DNA of 64,000 nt from Bacteroidetes bacterium HGW-Bacteroidetes-4 (GTDB taxonomy: Bacteria > Bacteroidota > Bacteroidia > Bacteroidales > SZUA-534). A program made the translations under genes and the position numbers. The notes beneath the pieces were generated by a model that was not told the origin of the DNA, ran no database searches, and saw nothing but the letters and a program-made list of their open reading frames with translations. Where the stretch lies: assembly GCA_002840905.1 (NCBI GenBank), contig PHDD01000001.1, forward strand, positions 124,001 to 188,000, read 5' to 3'. Numbering within the stretch: the stretch's first letter is position 1; the number at the start of each line of letters is the position of its first letter. This document shows, one piece after another, positions 32,127-40,074 of this stretch.

Positions 32127-33512
32127 ATGAGCGAAGAAACCATTTGTGCCATATCAACAGCACCCGGAAACGGGGCTATATCATTAATCCGCTTGACGGG
32201 ACCGAAGGCTTTTACTATTGCAGAACGTATTTTTTATTCGCGAAAAAAAAATTTTGTGTTGCACCAACAAGATACCCAGACCCTGCACTTTGGCGAAATC
32301 CGTAACAACGATATTATTGTCGATGAGGTTTTGCTGGCAGTTTTTAAGAAACCTCATACATACACTGGCGAAGATATGGTAGAGATTTCGTGTCATGGCT
32401 CGGTTTATATTCAGCAAACCATACTTCATTTACTCATAAAAAACGGTGCACAATTGGCTCAACCCGGGGAATTCACGCAAAGAGCCTACTTAAATGGCAA
32501 AATGGATTTATCCCAGGCTGAAGCAGTTGCTGATTTGATTGCCTCACAAAGCGAAGCCGCCCATAAAATTGCCATGAACCAGATGCGCGGAGGCTTTTCG
32601 CACGAACTGGCCACACTGCGTGCCCAGCTATTGCAATTTATAAGTCTGATTGAATTGGAACTCGACTTTAGCGAGGAGGATGTGGAGTTTGCCGACCGCA
32701 CGCAACTGAAAAAACTGTTGTTGAATATTGAGCAGGTAATTACGCGACTCATTAAATCGTTTGAGCTGGGAAATGCCATTAAAAATGGAGTTCCTGTTGC
32801 CATTGTTGGTGAACCCAATGTTGGGAAATCGACTTTATTAAATGCCATTTTGAACGAAGATAAGGCCATTGTTTCTGAAATAGCCGGCACTACCCGCGAC
32901 ACCATCGAAGATACGTTTAATTATGCGGGAATTACCTATCGTTTTATCGACACGGCAGGCTTGCGGCATACTACCGATACTATAGAGAGTCTGGGAATTG
33001 AGCGCACTTACCAAAAAGTAAATCAGGCTAAAATTGTATTGGCTTTGTTCGATGCCCGCGATGCTGATACTAAGGTAATCAGTGAACTGGAATCGCTGGC
33101 TCAAAAAGGGGCAGGTGATAAAACGGTGATTCTGGTGCGCAATAAAATCGATTTGTTGCAAAAAGAAACAAAACCGTTGAATCATCCCTTGCTGTTTGCC
33201 CAGGTGAATTTGTCGGCCCGCAACAATCAATCGGTCGATGTGCTTTTAGAAACCATTGGCCAAGCTACTTACCGCGATGCACTCGAAAACAACGAAGTAA
33301 TAGTAACCAACCTCCGGCATATCGAAGCACTTACCCAGGCTCTGGAAGCTTTACAGCGCGCTTTAGATGGTTTGGAAAAAGGCATCACAAACGATTTTCT
33401 GGCCATGGACATCCGCGAAGTAATTCATTTTTTAGCCGGCATTACCGGCGATGAAATCTCAACCGATGAAATCTTAGGAAATATTTTTAGTCAGTTTTGC
33501 ATAGGAAAGTAA
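32127..33512 (+). CDS. mnmE: tRNA uridine-5-carboxymethylaminomethyl(34) synthesis GTPase MnmE
   Basis: ICAISTAPGNGAISLIRLTGPKAF, VAIVGEPNVGKSTLLNAILNEDKAIVSEIAGTTRDTIED, C-terminal ILGNIFSQFCIGK*. Confidence 0.97.
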   Translation: MSEETICAISTAPGNGAISLIRLTGPKAFTIAERIFYSRKKNFVLHQQDTQTLHFGEIRNNDIIVDEVLLAVFKKPHTYTGEDMVEISCHGSVYIQQTILHLLIKNGAQLAQPGEFTQRAYLNGKMDLSQAEAVADLIASQSEAAHKIAMNQMRGGFSHELATLRAQLLQFISLIELELDFSEEDVEFADRTQLKKLLLNIEQVITRLIKSFELGNAIKNGVPVAIVGEPNVGKSTLLNAILNEDKAIVSEIAGTTRDTIEDTFNYAGITYRFIDTAGLRHTTDTIESLGIERTYQKVNQAKIVLALFDARDADTKVISELESLAQKGAGDKTVILVRNKIDLLQKETKPLNHPLLFAQVNLSARNNQSVDVLLETIGQATYRDALENNEVIVTNLRHIEALTQALEALQRALDGLEKGITNDFLAMDIREVIHFLAGITGDEISTDEILGNIFSQFCIGK

Positions 33513-33513
33513 A
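33495..33513 (+). repeat. attL-like site: TTTTGCATAGGAAAGTAAA (mnmE codons FCIGK*)
   Basis: 13-bp perfect direct repeat ATAGGAAAGTAAA shared with 58229-58241; 16/18 identity over the FCIGK* block. Confidence 0.85.
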
Positions 33514-33575
33514 GTACTTATCACTTGTTTTCTTTTCCTTTCATTTACTGGCTTTTACAGGTGATTATTTCTAAA

Positions 33576-33657
33576 TATTTGTTGCCCGATTACCTTTTTT
33601 TGCTTATTTTTGTTGTGTAGTTGTTGCCCAATATTTACTATTTGTTGCCCAACAACA
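33576..33657 (+). repeat. Left-end subterminal repeats (TA)TTTGTTGCCC(AA)
   Basis: TATTTGTTGCCC at 33576, TTGTTGCCCAA at 33621, TATTTGTTGCCCAACAACAA at about 33639. Confidence 0.7.
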
Positions 33658-33726
33658 ATCAAGGTGAAATGATGGCAGTAAATGACAGCTAAAGACAGTA
33701 ATTGACATTAAAAGGCAGTAACAGGC

Positions 33727-34095
33727 ATGAGTAGTAAAATACAAATATCAAAGGTTTGTGAGTTTTGCGGTAACGAATTTACCGCCCAAACTACTGTTAC
33801 TCGCTTTTGTGGTCATACATGTGCATCACGTTCATATAAACAAAGAAAGAAGGAAAGTAAAATCGGCAGGACTATTGAAGAAGTCAACCAACAAAAAATC
33901 CTCTCTGCTTCTGATGTTCATTTAGAAGTAATCAAGCAAAAAGATTTTCTTTCCATTACAGAGGCATACACCTTACTTGGGATAAGCGAACGCACATTTT
34001 ACAGGCTCATGAAAGCTGGCACTATCCCCACAACCAAATTAGGGGGCAGAACTATTGTAAAACGAAGTGTAATCGATAAACTTTTTGCTCTATGA
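33727..34095 (+). CDS. Zn-finger plus helix-turn-helix protein, excisionase-like
   Basis: CEFCGNEFTAQTTVTRFCGHTC zinc-finger-like N-terminus; SITEAYTLLGISERTFYRLMKAGTIPTTKLGGRTIVKRSVIDKL is an excisionase-type HTH. Confidence 0.75.
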   Translation: MSSKIQISKVCEFCGNEFTAQTTVTRFCGHTCASRSYKQRKKESKIGRTIEEVNQQKILSASDVHLEVIKQKDFLSITEAYTLLGISERTFYRLMKAGTIPTTKLGGRTIVKRSVIDKLFAL

Positions 34096-35186
34096 AAGTA
34101 ACATTAAGAGAACGGGAGAAAAACGGTCAGATAAGCCTATACTTAGACTATTACCACAAAGGAAAACGCCAGTATGAATATTTAAGGCTTTATTTGGTAT
34201 CCAAACCAAGAACAACCGAAGAACGTGCCCAAAACAAGAAAACACAGCAATTAGCAGAAACCATAAGGGCTAAACGACAAATTGAAATTCAGAACGGTGT
34301 TTTTGGAGTTAATGACCTGGAACGAATAAACAGCAGCTTCTTAGCCTACTTCGAACTTTTAACCGAAAAACGGAAAGAGAGCGATGGCAATTACGGAAAC
34401 TGGCGTAGTGCATTGAAACACCTTAAAAGCTTCTCAAAAGCCGATGTGAAATTTTCCGACATTGATAAGCAATGGCTTGATGATTTAAAGTATTACTTTG
34501 TAAATGATGCAAGAACCAAGCACACTCAAAAATTATCACGCAATTCTTGTTCATCCTATTTTAATAAAGTCAGGGCTGCATTAAAAGAAGCAACAAAAGA
34601 CGGTTATATTTTAAGAAATCCTGCCGATGATATTGAAGGCATCAAAGAGGCTGAAACAAAAAGAGAATTTCTTACCCTCGATGAACTTCAAAAAGCTGCA
34701 CAAACAAACTGCGATATTCAGTTAATTAAGAATGCCTTTATTTTTAGTGCATTAACAGGGCTAAGATTCTCAGATATTCAAAAACTTACTTGGAACGAAA
34801 TACAACATTCTGATGAGATGGGTTATTTTATCCGTTTCAAACAGAAAAAGACCAAAGGACAGGAAACCTTGCCAGTTGCCGAAGATGCAGTAAAAATATT
34901 GGGTGAAAGATTGTCGGGTGATGAACCTGTTTTTCGGGATTTAACATATAGCGAATACAATAACCAAAAGATACGTGAATGGATGATTAGAGCAGGTATT
35001 GAAAAATACATCACTTTTCATTGTGCCAGACATACCTATGCCACACTTCAATTAACTTTGGGCACTGATATTTATACAGTATCAAAACTATTAGGACATA
35101 AAAACCTAAGAACAACCGAAGTATATGCAAAAATTATTGATGAAAAGAAAGTAGCTGCAGCCAACCGCATAAAACTAAACCTATGA
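34092..35186 (+). CDS. Tyrosine-type site-specific recombinase/integrase
   Basis: ALTGLRFSDIQKL (Arg I), HCARHTYATLQLTLGTDIYTVSKLLGHKNLRTTEVYAKI (HxxR..H..Y); ATGA overlap with upstream gene. Confidence 0.95.
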   Translation: MKVTLREREKNGQISLYLDYYHKGKRQYEYLRLYLVSKPRTTEERAQNKKTQQLAETIRAKRQIEIQNGVFGVNDLERINSSFLAYFELLTEKRKESDGNYGNWRSALKHLKSFSKADVKFSDIDKQWLDDLKYYFVNDARTKHTQKLSRNSCSSYFNKVRAALKEATKDGYILRNPADDIEGIKEAETKREFLTLDELQKAAQTNCDIQLIKNAFIFSALTGLRFSDIQKLTWNEIQHSDEMGYFIRFKQKKTKGQETLPVAEDAVKILGERLSGDEPVFRDLTYSEYNNQKIREWMIRAGIEKYITFHCARHTYATLQLTLGTDIYTVSKLLGHKNLRTTEVYAKIIDEKKVAAANRIKLNL

Positions 35187-36208
35187 GCGAATCATTAAAC
35201 ATATACCATGAAATCTTATTCCTCGGTCTTCGACCTTGGATAATTGGCAAACAATCAGAGCAAAAGTTTAAGGAGTTACTGCTTGAATTAAAAAAGGAGT
35301 ACCATATTAATCAACCTCATTACGAGCTTGATTTTATAAAACCTTTATCCAATATCCGCAAATACTACAATGCTTTAATTGAGCTGGAAGCAACAAAATT
35401 TTTAAATGACTTTCATTCAGAATTTAAACAGGCTTTAAACGATAATGAAAAAGCATATCTTATTCATAATATCTTAAATAAAGTACTCTCTCAGAAGCTA
35501 AAAGAAACAGAACAGGTAATTACTTCACGCAACTATACATCCGACCAATACACACTGCAATCAGGTAATAAGCAAATTGATAAATCGGTTTCGGATGAAT
35601 CCTATATACTACATAACTTAAAACACCAATTAATAAGGTTAGTAATGGAATTACAGGATTCTTATACCGATTTTATGAAGGAAGAGCCATTAGCGGTTGA
35701 AGAAATCTATTACAAATATTTTAATGAAGAGCCTCCAACACCTTCATTTATTAACGAAGCCGTTAATTACCCAAATACCAATCAGGCAATAAAACAACTG
35801 GATAAAGCAGAGAAACCAGTATTCAATCCTTTACGTCAGGATATTAAAGACCCATCAAAAGGAATCTACACTTACGACCAAATGATTAAAAATCCATCAA
35901 GGTTTGCAGACTTTGAAAGCAAGCTTTTTGAAAATGGTTACATTGATGAAAACTACAGATTTAAAGATGAATACGGACAAAAGAAATCCCTTGCAGCAAT
36001 CTACCATCAATTAATTAGAAAAGGGTATTTCAACAAACGTATTTACCCCGAAAACATTGAAAATACTGGTTTAATCATTCGTAAATTTCTTGACCATCGA
36101 TATGGTGCCAATGTTGATAAGCAATTCCGAAATTGGGATAATAACCAGGAAGAACTATTGAGCTTAATTGAAAAAGATTACTGGTTAGACAATTTACTCC
36201 CTTGTTAA
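35183..36208 (+). CDS. Hypothetical protein translationally coupled to the integrase
   Basis: 341 aa, start overlaps integrase stop by 4 bp; no recognised domain. Confidence 0.7.
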   Translation: MSESLNIYHEILFLGLRPWIIGKQSEQKFKELLLELKKEYHINQPHYELDFIKPLSNIRKYYNALIELEATKFLNDFHSEFKQALNDNEKAYLIHNILNKVLSQKLKETEQVITSRNYTSDQYTLQSGNKQIDKSVSDESYILHNLKHQLIRLVMELQDSYTDFMKEEPLAVEEIYYKYFNEEPPTPSFINEAVNYPNTNQAIKQLDKAEKPVFNPLRQDIKDPSKGIYTYDQMIKNPSRFADFESKLFENGYIDENYRFKDEYGQKKSLAAIYHQLIRKGYFNKRIYPENIENTGLIIRKFLDHRYGANVDKQFRNWDNNQEELLSLIEKDYWLDNLLPC

Positions 36209-36304
36209 AAATGCGGTAATTTGCTGTCAATTTACCAATTGAAATTACCACATTTTTAAAATAACATCTGTATTTCAATAAGTTAACCTTATTGAAATTA
36301 CCAC
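36207..36304. repeat. Iteron/inverted-repeat cluster upstream of the HTH/primase-type genes
   Basis: AAAAATGCGGTAATTT / AAATTACCACATTTTT inverted repeat; ATTTCAATAAG ttaac CTTATTGAAAT hairpin; ATTGAAATTACCAC direct repeat at 36238 and 36291. Confidence 0.75.
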
Positions 36305-36406
36305 TTCCCCACCTACCAAACACTCCTTTATAAATTCGTTCTGTCCTTGAAAATCGAGGATGACTTTTGCGCAGAAGTCCATTCATTCATATTAAGTCAT
36401 TGAACA

Positions 36407-36706
36407 ATGGACGAGATATTAAAAGAAATCCATGAGTTGAAACAACTCATTGTAGAACAGAACATTTTAAAAAAAGAAGTATTAAACTTTAATGAAGCAG
36501 CCCAATATCTGGAAGTTTCAAGTTCCCACTTGTACAAACTCACCAGTTCGGGAAACATTCCGGCTTATAAGCCCAATGGGAAGAAACTCTATTTCAATCG
36601 CAAAGAGTTGGATTCTTGGCTTTTAAGCAACAAACAGGAATCGCATGATGAAATTGAACATCAAGCTTCCGAGTATTTGATGAAAAAAGGGAGGGTTAGG
36701 TTATGA
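36407..36706 (+). CDS. Helix-turn-helix domain protein (excisionase/MerR-like)
   Basis: VLNFNEAAQYLEVSSSHLYKLTSSGNIPAYKPNGKKLYFNRKELDSWL. Confidence 0.85.
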   Translation: MDEILKEIHELKQLIVEQNILKKEVLNFNEAAQYLEVSSSHLYKLTSSGNIPAYKPNGKKLYFNRKELDSWLLSNKQESHDEIEHQASEYLMKKGRVRL

Positions 36707-37002
36707 ACGAGATAATGCAAGCCCTCCTGAATCTATCAGGCGATATAAAGGAATTGAAAGTCCAACTACAACAATTTAAGAAAACAAGGGCAGATAAGTT
36801 CCAAGATGAATGGATAGATGGGCAAGACGTTATGCTTGCCCTCAATATCAGCAAACGAACATTGCAAACCCTTCGGGATGGCAATGTTCTGCCCTATTCC
36901 CGTATCAATGGCAAATTTTATTACAAGGTTTCTGATTTAGAAGAACTATTGGCAAACAACTATTCGGGTAACTCTAATAAATCAGGAAGCTATGGAGATT
37001 AG
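36703..37002 (+). CDS. Helix-turn-helix domain protein
   Basis: WIDGQDVMLALNISKRTLQTLRDGNVLPYSRINGKFYYKVSDLEELL; ATGA overlap with preceding gene. Confidence 0.85.
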   Translation: MNEIMQALLNLSGDIKELKVQLQQFKKTRADKFQDEWIDGQDVMLALNISKRTLQTLRDGNVLPYSRINGKFYYKVSDLEELLANNYSGNSNKSGSYGD

Positions 37003-37921
37003 GGAAAAAGATATACTCGATAAAACACATTATGGATTAAATATTTACTCCCATGTGTTACGCCAATATTATTCGGATGAAGTTGTAATTCACCTATCCG
37101 GCAAGCAATGTAAGCCCGCAAAGAATCCTTTTAAAGACAATACAGAAACTCTTAATATTTATAATAATAATTGGGTATTTGTTTATGAGGATTTTAGCGA
37201 CCCGGATTTTAATGGCAATCCCTTTTCATTCGCTTCGCTTCATTACAAACTTACTGGACAGGAGCTTTTACAAAAGCTAAACGAAGAATTGCATTTACGC
37301 ATAGGTCAGCAAAACAATTTCTATGGGAACAAACGCTCGGCGTTTATTCCTAATAAAGAAATGCAACAAGAACCGATTACAGTTCCTGTATTCAGTTTCT
37401 ATAAATCTCCTGTGCGAAATATACAACCTGCCTATAATATTAATGTGATTGAAGCTTACAACCTTATAAAAAGTAGTGATTATAAAAGAACGACCGAAGA
37501 ATTAAGGGCAATTAATGATAAAACTGAAGCTCGTAATTACAAAGCAAATCATTTCGATTATGTAACCTTTTCGGGAATATTCACCAAACGAAACGATAAA
37601 GCTTTACAAGCTCATTCTGGACTGATTACAATTGATTTCGACCACATTAAAGACCTCGTAAAGCTCAGAAAAGCTTTACTTCTGGATGAATATTTTGATA
37701 CTGTGCTAATATTCGTTTCACCATCTGGCGATGGTTTAAAATGGATTATTCCCATTGATTTGGCTAAAGCAAATCATCAGGAATATTTCAAAGCGGTATC
37801 AAACTACATACAGCAAACTTACAATTTAGAAGTTGACAAGTCCGGGAAAGATATTTCCCGAGCTTGCTTCCTTCCTTACGATAAAGATGTTTTCATAAAT
37901 CCAAAATATTTGCAACAATGA
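36992..37921 (+). CDS. BT4734/BF3469-type protein (VirE N-terminal-like domain)
   Basis: HFDYVTFSGIFTKRNDKALQAHSGLITIDFDHIKDLVKLRKALLLDEYFDTVLIFVSPSGDGLKWIIPIDL. Confidence 0.82.
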   Translation: MEIREKDILDKTHYGLNIYSHVLRQYYSDEVVIHLSGKQCKPAKNPFKDNTETLNIYNNNWVFVYEDFSDPDFNGNPFSFASLHYKLTGQELLQKLNEELHLRIGQQNNFYGNKRSAFIPNKEMQQEPITVPVFSFYKSPVRNIQPAYNINVIEAYNLIKSSDYKRTTEELRAINDKTEARNYKANHFDYVTFSGIFTKRNDKALQAHSGLITIDFDHIKDLVKLRKALLLDEYFDTVLIFVSPSGDGLKWIIPIDLAKANHQEYFKAVSNYIQQTYNLEVDKSGKDISRACFLPYDKDVFINPKYLQQ

Positions 37922-39648
37922 CAAAAAAAGAATTCAATCCAAACGATTGGCTTAAGGATAAACAACCCAACATACAATTTGAAACAACAACAGAAAACAC
38001 AGTAAAAGAAGTTAACAATCAGAAAGATAATGACATTGAAGAAATACTACAAAGAGTAGAAGCTAAAAGTATTGACATTGCCAACGCTTACAGCGATTGG
38101 CGGGATATTGGCTTTGCTTTTGCCGATGAATTTGGAGAATCAGGAAGGGAGTATTTCCACCGTATTAGTAGATTTTATGCCGATTATTCAGCCGCTGTGT
38201 GCGATAAACAATATGACAAATGCCTTAAAGCACATGGCAATGGTGTTACCATTAAAACCTTTTTCCATTTAGCAAAGTCGGCTGGTGTTAATATTAAAAC
38301 TACCGTATCAAAGGAAGAATCGGATGAAACCAGACTTTACAACACACCACCTTTGCCAGCGGAAGTATATGCAAATTTACCCGAGATACTTAAAGAAAGT
38401 ACCGACTTGTTTCAGGATAACATTGAAAAAGATGTTTTTTTAGTGGGTGCAATATCTGTCATTGGTGCCTGTTTACCGAATATTGAAGGAATCTATTTTA
38501 ATGAACCACATTCGGCTCACCTTTACTCATTCATTACTGCTCCTGCAGGTTCAGGGAAAAGTAAACTAAAATGGGCAAAATACTTCGGTTCTATTATTCA
38601 TGAAACGATAGTTGAAACCTCAAAGAAAGATAAAGCCTGTTTTGAGAGCGAATTAGAGCATTATAATAACCTGTCAAAGAAAGAGCGGCAAGATACTGAA
38701 CGCCCGCAAGAACCACCCCAAAAGATGTTCTATATCCCTGCCAATAGTAGTTCCCCTGCATTCATTCAAGCCTTATCCGATAATAATTTTTGTGGGGTAA
38801 TCTTCGAAACAGAAGCGGATACGTTAGCCAATACTTTTAAACAAGAATGGGGTAATTTTAGTGATGTTTTACGCAAAGCATTCCATCATGAAAGTACCAA
38901 TATGTTCAGGCGTAAGGATAATGAATACATTGAAATTAAAGACCCTCATTTGGCAATTGCATTAAGTGGCACACCCCGTCAAGTTCACAATCTAATGCCG
39001 GATGTTGAAAATGGCTTATTCAGCCGCTTTCTTTATTATGCTTTCGAAGACCACACAGAGTTTAAAAATCCTTTCAAATCGTTTCGCCCGGTTAATTACC
39101 TGGACTTCTTTACCGAAAAAGGAAACCAGATATTTGAATTATACAATCAGCTAAACCGATTACAAAATCCAATATCATTTGAGTTAACCGAAGCTCAAGG
39201 CGATGAATTTACCAAGGTATTTAACGAAATGCTTTCACGTAACAAACTCTTACTAGGTCGTGATTTTGAAGCCAATGTAAAACGTTTGGGATTGGTAACT
39301 TTCAGAATTGCCATGATATTAACTGCATTAAGAATACTTGAAAACGGGGATTTATCCAATCCCCTTATTTGTAGTGATACCGATTTTAATTCAGCCCTTA
39401 AATTGGCTACTACATTAGAAAAACATGCGATTGCTGTTTACCAAAATTTACCAAACAATGAATTGAAAGGAATAAAACAGAAATACTATGAGGCTTTACC
39501 GGAACAATTCGACAGGCAGACCTATTTGAAGGTAGCGGAAGACATGGACATAAAACCAAAGACAGCAGAGAAGTACATTACTCAATTCAAAAAAAGCCTG
39601 TTAACTCACGAACACAACAGCTATGCAAAAGTTAAAAGCGGAAAGTAG
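37918..39648 (+). CDS. DUF3987-type P-loop protein with PriCT-2-like N-terminus
   Basis: SWRDIGFAFADEFGESGREYFHRISRF-like N-terminal segment; FITAPAGSGKSKLKWAKYFGSIIHE Walker A; DUF3987-like layout (VFETEADTLANTFKQEWGNFSDVLRKAFHHE). Confidence 0.8.
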   Translation: MTKKEFNPNDWLKDKQPNIQFETTTENTVKEVNNQKDNDIEEILQRVEAKSIDIANAYSDWRDIGFAFADEFGESGREYFHRISRFYADYSAAVCDKQYDKCLKAHGNGVTIKTFFHLAKSAGVNIKTTVSKEESDETRLYNTPPLPAEVYANLPEILKESTDLFQDNIEKDVFLVGAISVIGACLPNIEGIYFNEPHSAHLYSFITAPAGSGKSKLKWAKYFGSIIHETIVETSKKDKACFESELEHYNNLSKKERQDTERPQEPPQKMFYIPANSSSPAFIQALSDNNFCGVIFETEADTLANTFKQEWGNFSDVLRKAFHHESTNMFRRKDNEYIEIKDPHLAIALSGTPRQVHNLMPDVENGLFSRFLYYAFEDHTEFKNPFKSFRPVNYLDFFTEKGNQIFELYNQLNRLQNPISFELTEAQGDEFTKVFNEMLSRNKLLLGRDFEANVKRLGLVTFRIAMILTALRILENGDLSNPLICSDTDFNSALKLATTLEKHAIAVYQNLPNNELKGIKQKYYEALPEQFDRQTYLKVAEDMDIKPKTAEKYITQFKKSLLTHEHNSYAKVKSGK

Positions 39649-39722
39649 GAAATATAGGATTTAAAGGAAACAAATCCCATTTCCTACGTTTCCTACGAAT
39701 CCGATTTCCTATAAATAAATGT

Positions 39723-39771
39723 TTGTAATCTCAATATATTTTATAAATTTGACAATATTGTCTAAACAATA
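39723..39771 (+). promoter_or_regulatory. Bacteroidetes-type promoter with overlapping palindromic operator, upstream of XRE/hsd operon
   Basis: TTTG (39723-39726), 18-bp spacer, TAAATTTG (39745-39752, matches TAnnTTTG), perfect palindrome GACAATATTGTC (39752-39763), second repeat ATTGTctaaACAAT. Confidence 0.65.
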
Positions 39772-39779
39772 AATATCTA

Positions 39780-40070
39780 ATGAAAAGCGTAGAATTTGGA
39801 GCTTATTTAAAAGCACAACGAGAGGATAAAGGTATTCCCCAACGCATAGTGGCACATGCCCTTGATGTTGATACCAGTACCCTGTCTAAGATGGAATTAG
39901 GTGAAAGGCAAATACTAATTTCAATGATAAAGCCCTTGGCTGATGTGTTGGAAATAGAATTTAAAGATTTGCAAATAAAGTATATCACAGAAAAAATCAT
40001 TTCCGAATTAGGTGGGCAGGAATATTTAAAAGAAGCATTAAAAATAGTAGAACAAAAAATTCAGAACTAA
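39780..40070 (+). CDS. XRE-family transcriptional regulator
   Basis: FGAYLKAQREDKGIPQRIVAHALDVDTSTLSKMELGERQILISMIKPLADVLEI; 4 bp before hsdM. Confidence 0.88.
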   Translation: MKSVEFGAYLKAQREDKGIPQRIVAHALDVDTSTLSKMELGERQILISMIKPLADVLEIEFKDLQIKYITEKIISELGGQEYLKEALKIVEQKIQN

Positions 40071-40074
40071 TTAT

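Noticed and set aside
33495-33513. tRNA gene as integration target
   Set aside because: The att repeat lies in the mnmE stop-codon region; no tRNA-like sequence recognised there.
36992-39648. Interpretation as conjugation or relaxase genes because of the VirE-like name
   Set aside because: The similarity is to BT4734/VirE-N and DUF3987 proteins; no relaxase, coupling protein or T4SS genes seen in the element.
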